64,000 nucleotides of DNA from Streptomyces xanthochromogenes (GTDB lineage: Bacteria; Actinomycetota; Actinomycetes; Streptomycetales; Streptomycetaceae), in the NCBI RefSeq assembly GCF_014650455.1, contig NZ_BMUZ01000006.1:62001-126000 (forward strand), written 5' to 3'. The translations under genes and the position numbers were made by a program. The notes under the pieces are model-generated. The model was not told where the DNA came from. It was given only the letters and a program-made list of their open reading frames with translations, and did not search any database. Numbering within the stretch: the first letter of the stretch is position 1; each line of letters begins with the position of its first letter. This document shows positions 32,855 to 40,940 of this stretch, piece after piece.

Positions 32855-33823
32855 TCAAGGCTGGGCGGGGGCGGGGCGGAAGCGGCGGCGGTACTCGGCG
32901 GGGGCCGTGCCCAGCGTCTTGACGAAGGCGCGCCGCATCGCCTCGGGGGTGCCGTACCCGGCCGCACGGGAGACCTCCTGGATGCCGTCCGGGGTCTCCT
33001 CCAGGAGACGGCGGGCGTATTCGAGGCGGACGCGCTCGACATAGCGGCCGGGGGTGGTGCCGGTCTCGGCGTGGAAGGCGCGGGCGAAGTGGCGGGGCGA
33101 GAGGCTGGCCCGCTGGGCGAGGGCCTCCACCGAGAGGTCGCCGTCGGGGTGCTCGGCGATCCACTGCTGGAGCTCGCGCAGCGGCTCGCGGCGGGCCGTC
33201 TGCGCGGCGAGCTGGGCGCTGAACTGCGCCTGGTTCCCGGGCCTGCGCAGGAACACCACCATGGTGCGGGCGATGGTCAGGGCCACGTCCCGGCCGTGGT
33301 CCTCCTCCACCAGGGCGAGCGAGAGGTCGATGCCGGCGGTCACGCCGGCCGAGGTGGCAACGTTGCCATCCCGCACGAAGATCGGATCCGGCTCGACCTG
33401 CACGGCCGGATAGCGGTGCGCGAGGCGTTCGCACAGCGCCCAGTGCGTGGTGGCCCGGCGCCCGTCGAGCAGTCCGGCCTCGGCGAGCAGCAGCGAGCCG
33501 GTGCACACCGAGACGAGCCGCCGGGCGCGCGGGCCGTGCGCCCGCAGCCAGTTGACGAGGCGCGGGTCGGGCGTACTCGCCCCGTCGCCGCCGGGGACGA
33601 GCAGGATGTCGGCCGGAGCGGTGTCTGCGAGCGCGCAGTCGGCCATGAGCCGCAGCCCGCTGTGCGAGGTGACCGGCGCCCCGTCGAGCGAGGCGAAGCG
33701 CAGCTGGTAGGCGGCCGGGTCCCCGAGGATGCGGCATGCCGCGGCGAACACCTCGGCCGGTCCGGTCACATCGAGACTTTGGACCTCGTCGAAGAGGACG
33801 ACCAGGACGGAGCGCTGCGTCAT
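32855..33823 (-). CDS. GlxA-type transcriptional regulator (DJ-1/PfpI plus AraC HTH)
   Basis: A 322-residue regulator. Residues 1-190 form a DJ-1/PfpI-like sensor domain with Cys107 in SVCTGSLLL retained. Residues about 215-320 form an AraC/XylS double helix-turn-helix (ALAQRASLSPRHFARAF, then EVSRAAGYGTPEAMRRAF). Keeping the nucleophilic Cys suggests it may sense the same reactive compound as the two enzymes behind it. The start is ATG 33823. It is divergent from the SCO6745-family gene across 141 bases that hold a palindromic operator. Confidence 0.92.
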   Translation of the reverse strand: MTQRSVLVVLFDEVQSLDVTGPAEVFAAACRILGDPAAYQLRFASLDGAPVTSHSGLRLMADCALADTAPADILLVPGGDGASTPDPRLVNWLRAHGPRARRLVSVCTGSLLLAEAGLLDGRRATTHWALCERLAHRYPAVQVEPDPIFVRDGNVATSAGVTAGIDLSLALVEEDHGRDVALTIARTMVVFLRRPGNQAQFSAQLAAQTARREPLRELQQWIAEHPDGDLSVEALAQRASLSPRHFARAFHAETGTTPGRYVERVRLEYARRLLEETPDGIQEVSRAAGYGTPEAMRRAFVKTLGTAPAEYRRRFRPAPAQP

Positions 33824-33937
33824 ACGACCATCCTTGGGCCGGGACGCGATGGCCGCAATGACAAGAACCCCACCTTTCCTGCCATGCGCGCCGTCGGGCG
33901 CCCCGGCCACCGGGTCCCGCCCCACCTCTTCACTCCG

Positions 33938-33953
33938 TACCGACCAGTCGGTA
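33938..33953. promoter_or_regulatory. TetR-type palindromic operator
   Basis: TACCGACCAGTCGGTA has perfect 7-bp arms around CA and ends 11 bases before the ATG of the SCO6745-family gene. This pattern is typical of TetR-family operators in actinomycetes, but no TetR gene lies in the window. It is also 115 bases from the GlxA-type gene start, so it could act on either gene. Confidence 0.6.
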
Positions 33954-33964
33954 ACGTGCGGGGC

Positions 33965-34828
33965 ATGAGCCCTCTCCCCCCGCGCGCCGGACGCCACTGC
34001 CACAGCCCCGTCAACTCGCTGCACGCCACCGTCTACTTCTCGCCCGACTTCACCGAGGAGCTGGCCCGACTCGGCATCGAGGACCGCGGCGCCGCCTACT
34101 TCGCCGGACGCGCGGCGGCGATGGGCGCCGTGGGCCCGGGTGTGGTGGCCGCCACCTTCTACAACTTCAGGCACGACCTCATCGCCCGGCACCTGCCCGC
34201 CGTGTGGGACACCGCCTCCCCCGAAACCGTCCTCGCCGCACGGCTGCGGGCCGTCGACACCACGCTGCGCCGGCTCCTCGGCGAGGAGGCCGTCGCCTCG
34301 GCCGAGATGGCCGAGGCCGCCCGGCTCGCGCTGCGCGCCACCGAGGGCTGCACCCGCCACGCCCGCCCCCTGTACGCGGCGCACGCCGACCTGCCCGTGC
34401 CCGAGCAGCCGCACCTCGCCTACTGGCACGCGGCGACGTTGCTGCGCGAGCACCGGGGCGACGGTCACCTCACCGCGCTGCTCGACCTGGGACTCGACCC
34501 GCTGGAGGCACTCGTCAGCCACACCGCGACCGGCAAGGGCATGTCCCCCCGCTGGGTCATCGCCACCCGAGGCTGGGAGCGCCAGGACCTGGACGCGGCC
34601 GCGGGACGGCTGCGCGAGCGCGGACTCCTGGACGCGGCGGGCGGGTTGACCGCGGCGGGCGTGGAGCTGCGCGCCGAGCTGGAGGACCGCACCGACCGCC
34701 TCGACCTCGCCCCCTACGAACTCCTCGGCGAGCGGGACGTGGCGCGGCTCACCGAACTCGCCAAGGGCTTCACCGTGGCGGCGGCCCTGGCAGGCGGCTT
34801 CCCGGCCGATCTCGTCGGCAAGGGCTGA
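33965..34828 (+). CDS. SCO6745-family protein of unknown function
   Basis: A 287-residue, mostly helical protein. It matches, from memory, the actinobacterial SCO6745 family annotated as helix-turn-helix-like. Conserved-looking blocks are HCHSPVNSLHATVYFSP at the N terminus, FYNFRHDLIARHLPAVW near 60 and GKGMSPRWVIATRGW near 190. No enzyme motif or membrane segment is recognised. The C-terminal third could be a winged-helix domain (LRERGLLDAAGGLTAAG). It is divergent from the GlxA-type regulator and has a TetR-like operator at its start. Sixteen bases ending at its stop codon are repeated at 34870-34885. Confidence 0.75.
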   Translation: MSPLPPRAGRHCHSPVNSLHATVYFSPDFTEELARLGIEDRGAAYFAGRAAAMGAVGPGVVAATFYNFRHDLIARHLPAVWDTASPETVLAARLRAVDTTLRRLLGEEAVASAEMAEAARLALRATEGCTRHARPLYAAHADLPVPEQPHLAYWHAATLLREHRGDGHLTALLDLGLDPLEALVSHTATGKGMSPRWVIATRGWERQDLDAAAGRLRERGLLDAAGGLTAAGVELRAELEDRTDRLDLAPYELLGERDVARLTELAKGFTVAAALAGGFPADLVGKG

Positions 34829-34885
34829 CCGCTTCGGCACGAGCCGATTCAGCCGTCGAGAGCCGGTCCCGTCGGCAAGGGCTGA
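34813..34885. repeat. Direct repeat echoing the SCO6745-family gene end
   Basis: CGTCGGCAAGGGCTGA occurs at 34813-34828, where its last three bases are the stop codon, and again exactly at 34870-34885 in the gap before tex. The offset is 57 bp. It suggests a local duplication by slippage or recombination. Confidence 0.75.
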
Positions 34886-34951
34886 TCGTCGATTGCCGGT
34901 GCCGCCTGCCACAATGGCGCCCCAGGCTCAGCGAGAAGGCGGTACGGCAAC

Positions 34952-37378
34952 GTGACGACGTCCATCGAAGGCAGGATCGCCGAGGAACTCGGCGTACGGG
35001 AGCGGCAGGTGAAGGCCGCCGTCGAGCTGCTCGACGGCGGGTCCACCGTCCCGTTCATCGCGCGCTACCGCAAGGAAGCGACCGAGATGCTGGACGACGC
35101 CCAGCTGCGCACCCTTGAGGAGCGGCTGCGCTATCTGCGCGAACTGGAGGACCGGCGCACCGCGATCGTCGAGTCCGTACGGGAGCAGGGCAAGCTCACC
35201 GAGGCCCTGGAGGCGCAGATCCGGGGCGCCGACACCAAGGCCCGCCTGGAGGACATCTACCTCCCGTTCAAGCCGAAGCGGCGCACCAAGGCGCAGATCG
35301 CCCGCGAGGCCGGCCTCGAACCGCTCGCCGACGGCCTGCTCACCGACCCGTCGGTGGACCCGCTCGCCGCGGCGGCCGCGTTCGTGGACGCGGACAAGGG
35401 CGTCGCCGATGCGGCGGCCGCACTGGAGGGGGCCCGCTCCATCCTCGCCGAGCGCTTCTCCGAGGACGCCGACCTGACCGGCGAGCTGCGCGAGCGCATG
35501 TGGACGAAGGGCCGCCTCGCGGCGAAGGTCCGCGAGGGCAAGGAGGAGGCGGGCGCCAAGTTCGCCGACTACTTCGACTTCACCGAGCCCTTCACCGCGC
35601 TCCCCTCGCACCGGGTGCTCGCGATGCTGCGCGGCGAGAAGGAGGAGGTCCTCGACCTCGTCCTGGAGCCCGAGGAGCCGTCGGCCGAGCCCGGCCCCTC
35701 GACGTACGAGAACATGGTGGCGCGCCGCTTCGGCGTGGCCGACCGGGGGCGCCCCGGCGACAAGTGGCTTGCCGACACGGTGCGTTGGGCCTGGCGCACG
35801 CGCATCCTGGTGCACCTCGGCATCGACCTGCGGCTGCGCCTGCGCACGGCCGCCGAGGACGAGGCGGTGCGCGTCTTCGCCTCCAACCTGCGCGACCTGC
35901 TGCTCGCCGCCCCCGCCGGCACCCGCGCCACGCTCGGCCTCGACCCCGGTTTCCGCACGGGCGTCAAGGTGGCCGTCGTCGACGCGACCGGCAAGGCCGT
36001 GGCCACCGATGTGATCCACCCGCACGTCCCGGCGAACAAGTGGGACCAGGCGCTGGCGAAGCTGGCCGGTCTCTGCCGGGAGCACACGGTCGAGCTGATC
36101 GCCATCGGCAACGGCACCGCGTCGCGCGAGACCGACAAGCTCGCCGGTGAACTCATCGCCCAGCACCCGGAGTTGAACCTCGCGAAGGTGATGGTGTCGG
36201 AGGCCGGCGCCTCGGTCTACTCGGCCTCGGCGTTCGCCTCCCAGGAGTTCCCGGACATGGACGTGTCGCTGCGCGGCGCGGTCTCCATCGCCCGCCGTCT
36301 GCAGGACCCGCTCGCCGAACTGGTGAAGATCGACCCGAAGTCCATCGGGGTCGGCCAGTACCAGCACGACCTGTCCGAGGTGAAGCTGTCGCGCTCGCTC
36401 GACGCGGTGGTCGAGGACTGCGTGAACGGCGTGGGCGTGGACGTCAACACCGCATCGGCGCCGCTGCTTTCCCGCGTCTCCGGCATCGGCTCGGGCCTGG
36501 CCGAGAACATCGTGGCGCACCGCGACACGAACGGCCCCTTCCGCTCGCGCCGGGCCCTGAAGGACGTGGCGCGGCTCGGCCCGAAGGCCTACGAGCAGTG
36601 CGCGGGCTTCCTGCGCATCCGCGACGGCGAGGACCCGCTCGACGCGTCCAGCGTGCACCCCGAGGCGTACCCGGTGGTCCGGCGGATGGTGAAGACGGCG
36701 GGCAGCGAGGTCGCGTCCCTCATCGGCAACACGGGGGTGCTGCGCTCGCTGCGGCCGGACGACTTCGTGGACGAGACGTTCGGTCTGCCCACGGTCACCG
36801 ACATCCTGCGCGAGCTGGAGAAGCCGGGCCGCGACCCGCGCCCGGCATTCAAGACGGCCACCTTCAAGGACGGCGTCGAGAAGATCGGCGACCTGGCCTC
36901 CGGAATGGTCCTCGAAGGCGTGGTCACCAATGTGGCGGCGTTCGGCGCGTTCATCGACATCGGCGTGCACCAGGACGGGCTCGCGCATGTCTCCGCGCTG
37001 TCGAAGACGTTCGTGAAGGACCCCCGGGACGTGGTGAAGCCGGGCGACATCGTGAAGGTGAAGGTCCTCGACGTCGATGTGCCGCGCAAGCGGATCTCGC
37101 TGACGCTGCGGCTCGACGACGACGCGTCCGCGCCGGGCGGCGGCGCGCCGAGGCGGGAGCGCGGCCAGGGCCAAGGCCAGGGGCAGGGCAACCGGCCGCC
37201 GCAGCAGCGCCAGGGCCAGGGCCAGCAGCGCCGGGGCGGCGCCGGCGAGGCCCGCGGCGGCAGCCGTCAGAGCGGCGGTCAGGGCCGCACCTCGGCCCCG
37301 GCTCCCGCCAACAGCGCGATGGCCGACGCCCTGCGCAAGGCGGGCCTGGTCGACCCGAAGGGCCGCGGCGGCCGCTGA
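34952..37378 (+). CDS. tex: Tex-family transcription accessory/RNA-binding protein
   Basis: An 808-residue multidomain protein. In order: N-terminal helical Tex domain (residues 1-190), YqgF/RuvX-like RNase H fold (LGLDPGFRTGVK near 328), helix-hairpin-helix repeats (GVGVDVNTASAPLLSRVSGI near 490) and a C-terminal S1 domain (GVVTNVAAFGAFIDIG near 650). It binds RNA and the transcription machinery; Spt6 is the eukaryotic relative. The start is GTG 34952. The last 85 residues are a low-complexity Gln/Gly/Arg tail (GQGQGQGNRPPQQRQGQG), expected to be disordered and perhaps to add RNA binding. It converges on the glycosyltransferase gene. Confidence 0.95.
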   Translation: MTTSIEGRIAEELGVRERQVKAAVELLDGGSTVPFIARYRKEATEMLDDAQLRTLEERLRYLRELEDRRTAIVESVREQGKLTEALEAQIRGADTKARLEDIYLPFKPKRRTKAQIAREAGLEPLADGLLTDPSVDPLAAAAAFVDADKGVADAAAALEGARSILAERFSEDADLTGELRERMWTKGRLAAKVREGKEEAGAKFADYFDFTEPFTALPSHRVLAMLRGEKEEVLDLVLEPEEPSAEPGPSTYENMVARRFGVADRGRPGDKWLADTVRWAWRTRILVHLGIDLRLRLRTAAEDEAVRVFASNLRDLLLAAPAGTRATLGLDPGFRTGVKVAVVDATGKAVATDVIHPHVPANKWDQALAKLAGLCREHTVELIAIGNGTASRETDKLAGELIAQHPELNLAKVMVSEAGASVYSASAFASQEFPDMDVSLRGAVSIARRLQDPLAELVKIDPKSIGVGQYQHDLSEVKLSRSLDAVVEDCVNGVGVDVNTASAPLLSRVSGIGSGLAENIVAHRDTNGPFRSRRALKDVARLGPKAYEQCAGFLRIRDGEDPLDASSVHPEAYPVVRRMVKTAGSEVASLIGNTGVLRSLRPDDFVDETFGLPTVTDILRELEKPGRDPRPAFKTATFKDGVEKIGDLASGMVLEGVVTNVAAFGAFIDIGVHQDGLAHVSALSKTFVKDPRDVVKPGDIVKVKVLDVDVPRKRISLTLRLDDDASAPGGGAPRRERGQGQGQGQGNRPPQQRQGQGQQRRGGAGEARGGSRQSGGQGRTSAPAPANSAMADALRKAGLVDPKGRGGR

Positions 37379-37444
37379 GCCGGACAGCGATACGGGGCCG
37401 GGCTTACGTCAACTGTCGTACACCTGGCTCCGATTGACGGCGGG

Positions 37445-38773
37445 TCAGCCCTCCAGGGCGGTCGGGCCCGCCGTGACCGGCTCGGCGTTTCGGCGGGTCT
37501 TGGCCCAGCCGGTGCGGCCGCGCAGGCTGCGGACGAAGCCGCGCGCCGAGACCACGAACAGGTGGTACGCGTACAGCCACAGCGCGAAGCCCCACAGCAC
37601 ACCGGTGATGCGCGAGGCCTCCGGCGCGTGGTCGCGCCGGTACACCGGTCCCCACAGCACGAACGGGCCGATGGAGAGCGCCGCGAGCACCAGGGTGAGC
37701 GGCCAGGTCGCGAGCGAGCCGAGGCCGCCGAGCACCAGCATCCAGGCGCACAGCACGAGGGTGAGCAGGTGCGCGACCGGCTGGAAGAACGTGTACAGCG
37801 TCTCCAGGACACCGGCTCCGCTGTACTGGCGCGAGGAGAGGATGCGGGCGGCGTAACGCACGCACTGGAGGTTGCCCTGCGCCCAGCGGGTGCGCTGGGT
37901 GAGCAGCCGGCGGGCGTGTGGCAGGCCCTCCTGGGAGACCCAGGTGTCGGCGACGTGCGTGACGCGGTATCCGGCGAGGATCATCTGCAGGCCGAGCTCG
38001 TAGTCCTCCAGGAGCGCCCCGCGCTGCCAGGGGCGCCGCTCGGCGGCGGCGATCCGGTCGAGCGCCGAGAGCCGGGTGAACTGGCCGTTGCCCCCCAGCC
38101 CGACCGAGCCGGTCCGGGCGCGCAACAGCTGCATGCCCGCGTTGGACACGGCGAACTCCATGTCCTGGACGCGCACGAGGAGCCGGGCCGGCGCGTTGGC
38201 GACGCGGCCCCGGCCGGGCAGCGGGCGCTTGTCGTCGACATTGCGCATCCGCACGCCCACCTGCACCCCTCCGACCTCCGGGTCGGCGAACGCCGCGGGG
38301 CCCGAGACGAGTTCGAGCGCGCAGGGGTCGAGCCGCCCGTCCGCGTCGACGACACAGACGACGACCCGCTCCCGGTCCGCCCCGGCCGGCAGGAAGTCCC
38401 CGAGCTGCTCGTAGGCGGCGTTCAGTGCGTCGCCCTTCCCGGTGCGCGCGTCGGGCCGCACCCGGCGGACGAGGTGAATCCGCCGGTCGTCGTCGGCGAG
38501 CGCGGCCACGATGAGCCCGGTCCCGTCGTCGCTGTCGTCGTCGACGACCCAGACGTGTGCCGCGGGAAAGTCCGCGCGCAGCTGCCGCACGGTGTCGCCG
38601 ACCACCGCCTCCTCGTCCCGGCAGGGCACGAAGAAGTGCCACGCGAACGCTCCGGCGTCCCCGGCTTCGGTCTCCTGCCGACGCAGATAGGCGTGCCGGG
38701 CCCCGGCCCAGTAGAGCAGGAAGCACCCGAGGAGGAAGAAGGGGAAGAGGAAGAGCAGCAGGCTGTTGGGCAC
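37445..38773 (-). CDS. Membrane GT2 glycosyltransferase (processive type)
   Basis: A 442-residue family 2 glycosyltransferase. An N-terminal membrane segment (LLLFLFPFFLLGCFLLYW) is followed by a cytoplasmic catalytic domain with VVDDDSDDG near residue 80, DADG near 155, an acidic base in LEDYELG and the QRTRWAQGN (QxxRW) motif that marks processive synthases. Two or three more membrane helices close the protein. The start is GTG 38773, with AAGGA five bases upstream. It lies 145 bases after a UDP-GlcNAc 2-epimerase gene, so a ManNAc- or GlcNAc-containing polymer is a reasonable guess. Confidence 0.9.
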   Translation of the reverse strand: MPNSLLLFLFPFFLLGCFLLYWAGARHAYLRRQETEAGDAGAFAWHFFVPCRDEEAVVGDTVRQLRADFPAAHVWVVDDDSDDGTGLIVAALADDDRRIHLVRRVRPDARTGKGDALNAAYEQLGDFLPAGADRERVVVCVVDADGRLDPCALELVSGPAAFADPEVGGVQVGVRMRNVDDKRPLPGRGRVANAPARLLVRVQDMEFAVSNAGMQLLRARTGSVGLGGNGQFTRLSALDRIAAAERRPWQRGALLEDYELGLQMILAGYRVTHVADTWVSQEGLPHARRLLTQRTRWAQGNLQCVRYAARILSSRQYSGAGVLETLYTFFQPVAHLLTLVLCAWMLVLGGLGSLATWPLTLVLAALSIGPFVLWGPVYRRDHAPEASRITGVLWGFALWLYAYHLFVVSARGFVRSLRGRTGWAKTRRNAEPVTAGPTALEG

Positions 38774-38893
38774 GGGAGTCCTTGGTGATCGTGAGCCGGG
38801 CGGAAGACGCTTTCGGGGCGGGGAGTTCGGGGGCACCCGGGCGCGGGGGACTGCGCGACCGGCCGCGTACGGCCGGCGGCAGCGGAGCGGCCG

Positions 38894-38915
38894 GGCCACC
38901 ACGCGCAGGGTGGCC
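38894..38915 (-). terminator. Hairpin after the UDP-GlcNAc 2-epimerase gene
   Basis: GGCCACC (38894-38900) pairs with GGTGGCC (38909-38915) around an 8-base loop, starting four bases past the stop codon on the minus strand. It may separate this gene from the glycosyltransferase. Confidence 0.5.
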
Positions 38916-38918
38916 GCG

Positions 38919-40055
38919 CTACTGGGCCCCGACGCACACCCCGCCCCCGCGCCGCGCCCCGAGCTCGGTCAGCAGCGCCACGACCCGCCGCGAAGCGAGT
39001 CCGTCGCCGAACGGGCTGGGGAGGGCGGCGAGGCGGGCGCGGCCGGCCGGGCTCTCGGCCAGGCGGCGACGCGCGGCCTGCCGCAACTCCGCTCCGGGGC
39101 GGACGAGTTCGGCGAAGTCGGGCATCGCCTCCGGACGCTCCGTGGAGTTGCGTACGACCACGAGCGGCCGGCCCAGGACCGTGACCTCCTCCTGCACACC
39201 CCCCGAATCGGACACCAGCAGCGCCGCATGCCGGGCAACGGCGAGGAACGTGCGGTAGCCCAACGGCTCGGTGACGAGAAGGGGTTCGAGAAGAGCGTCG
39301 AGCCCCGCCGCCGAGATGCGGCCGCGGGTGCGCGGGTGCAGCGGCAGCACCACCGGCAACTCGCCCGCCAGTGAACCGAGTTCGGTGAGTACGGCCCGCA
39401 GCACCGTCGGATCGTCCGTGTTCTCCGGCCGGTGGACGGTCGCCAGGACGTATCCGTCACTGGCCACTCCGATTCGTGCCAGCTCCGCGAACTGCTGCGC
39501 ATGGGAAGGCAGTTGTCCGCGTACCGCCTCCACGACCGTGTTCCCGGTGACCTCGATCCGCCCCGCCGGAATGCCCTCGGCCAGGAGGTTGTCCCGGTTG
39601 GCCGGCGTCGCCGCGCACAGTACGTCCGCGAGCCGGTCGATGAGCACCCGGTTGTGCTCCTCGGGCATGTTCCGGTCGTGGCTGCGCAGCCCCGCCTCGA
39701 CATGGACGAGCGGGATGCCGCGTGCGTTGGCGGCGAGCGCACCGGAGAGCGCCGCGTTGGTGTCGCCCTGGACGACGACCGCGCGCGGCGGCTCGGCCGT
39801 GAACAACGCGTCCAGCTGGCCCAGGGCCGCCGAGATCTGGACCGCCCGGGGGCGCCCGCCGATGCCCGTGAGGTAGGTCGGCTCAGGTATGGCGAGGTCG
39901 GCGAGGAAGCGGCCGGAGAGCTCCTCGTCGTAGTGCTGCCCGGTGTGCACGACGTGCGCGGCGGGCCCCAGGAGGCGGATCACCTCGGTCAGCTTGACCA
40001 GCTCGGGGCGGGTGCCGAGGACGACGGCGATGCTGCGGGGCGGCAGGGCGGGCAC
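38919..40055 (-). CDS. wecB: UDP-N-acetylglucosamine 2-epimerase (non-hydrolysing)
   Basis: A 378-residue GT-B-fold enzyme that interconverts UDP-GlcNAc and UDP-ManNAc for envelope polysaccharides. Motifs are VLGTRPELVKL at the start, HTGQHYDEELSG near residue 42, VQGDTNAA near 85, HVEAGLRSHDRNMPEEHNR near 105, HRPENTDD near 200 and SDSGGVQEE near 280, all standard for the family. GTG 40055 is preferred, with TGGAG six bases upstream. It is likely linked to the downstream membrane glycosyltransferase. Confidence 0.94.
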   Translation of the reverse strand: MPALPPRSIAVVLGTRPELVKLTEVIRLLGPAAHVVHTGQHYDEELSGRFLADLAIPEPTYLTGIGGRPRAVQISAALGQLDALFTAEPPRAVVVQGDTNAALSGALAANARGIPLVHVEAGLRSHDRNMPEEHNRVLIDRLADVLCAATPANRDNLLAEGIPAGRIEVTGNTVVEAVRGQLPSHAQQFAELARIGVASDGYVLATVHRPENTDDPTVLRAVLTELGSLAGELPVVLPLHPRTRGRISAAGLDALLEPLLVTEPLGYRTFLAVARHAALLVSDSGGVQEEVTVLGRPLVVVRNSTERPEAMPDFAELVRPGAELRQAARRRLAESPAGRARLAALPSPFGDGLASRRVVALLTELGARRGGGVCVGAQ

Positions 40056-40168
40056 GGAAACTCCAGGAACGGACCGGCGGGGACGTCCACGAGAGTGGCC
40101 GGTGTCCGTTGCGCGCCCGGATGGCTTTCGGTTGCCCGACGGTTGCGAAGCCGCCAACCGGATAACCC

Positions 40169-40182
40169 GGGCCTTTCGGCCC
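40169..40182 (-). terminator. Small GAAA-loop hairpin after the response regulator gene
   Basis: GGGCC and GGCCC flank TTTC on the plus strand, which is a GAAA tetraloop on the transcribed minus strand. It lies 66 bases past the regulator stop. The stem is only 5 bp, so the call is tentative. Confidence 0.35.
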
Positions 40183-40247
40183 TGCCGCGGCCGGGACCTT
40201 CGCCCTCGGCCGCCTGCGTCGCGCCCGCGCCCTCTTCGAGAGCGGTC

Positions 40248-40940
40248 TCAGGCGCCCTGGTCGCCCCGGTACCGATAGCCGAGCCCCCGCACCGCCTCCA
40301 GCGGATCGGACTCCAGGGTCCCCGCCGCCTGCTGGAGCTTGCGCCGCACCCGCAGCACCGCGAATTTGACCCGCTCGCGGCCGATGCCCTGGGGGTCGTC
40401 CCAGACCTGGTCGAGCAGCTGGTCGGTGGTGACGACCCGGCCGCGGTTGCGGACCAGCACCTGGAGCAGCCGGTACTCGATGTCGCTGAGCCGCACCTCC
40501 TCCCCGCGCCAGACCGCGGAGCGCCGCTCCGGCACCAGGCGCAGCGCCTCGTCGTGGGCCGCCCCGGCCCAGCGGGCGGGCGAGGCGCGGCGCAAGAGGG
40601 CCTCGACGCGGGCGAGCAGTTCCTCGTTGCCGAACGGCTTGGGCAGATAGTCGTCGGCCCCGGCCCGCAGCCCGCGCACCCGGTCGCCCTCGTCGCCGCG
40701 GGCGGTGAGCAGCAGCACGGGCAGGTCGGTCATGTCGCGGGTGCGCTCCAGGACCTGCCAGCCGTCGAGTTCCGGCAGGCCCACGTCCAGCACCATGAGG
40801 TCGGGGCCGTCCGCGAAGAGCCTGCGCAGCGCCTCGCGGCCGTCGGCGGCGGGCACGACCTCGTATCCGGCCCGGGTGAACAGGATGCGCAACGCCAGCG
40901 CCACGTCGGTGTCGTCCTCGACGACCAGGATGCGCGTCAC
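40248..40940 (-). CDS. OmpR/PhoB-type response regulator
   Basis: A 230-residue two-component regulator. The receiver domain (1-120) has Asp9/Asp10 (VVEDD), phosphoacceptor Asp52 (VLDVGLPELDG), the Thr of LLTARGDEGD and Lys of LPKPFGNEE. The C-terminal winged helix (about 135-230) has LSDIEYRLLQVLVRNRGRVVTTDQLLDQVW and ends with VRGLGYRYRGD. GTG 40940 overlaps the histidine kinase stop as GTGA, so they are a cognate pair translated together. Target genes are not evident; wecB lies next on the same strand. Confidence 0.94.
   Translation of the reverse strand: MTRILVVEDDTDVALALRILFTRAGYEVVPAADGREALRRLFADGPDLMVLDVGLPELDGWQVLERTRDMTDLPVLLLTARGDEGDRVRGLRAGADDYLPKPFGNEELLARVEALLRRASPARWAGAAHDEALRLVPERRSAVWRGEEVRLSDIEYRLLQVLVRNRGRVVTTDQLLDQVWDDPQGIGRERVKFAVLRVRRKLQQAAGTLESDPLEAVRGLGYRYRGDQGA

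Noticed and set aside
34928..37174. A 748-codon open frame antisense to tex
   Set aside because: It mirrors the tex gene exactly, has low-complexity Arg/Gly/Val composition and no family motif. Long antisense frames are common in GC-rich DNA.
37445..40055. A full exopolysaccharide cluster around wecB and the membrane glycosyltransferase
   Set aside because: Only two genes are present, with a hairpin between. No flippase, polymerase or further transferases are adjacent.
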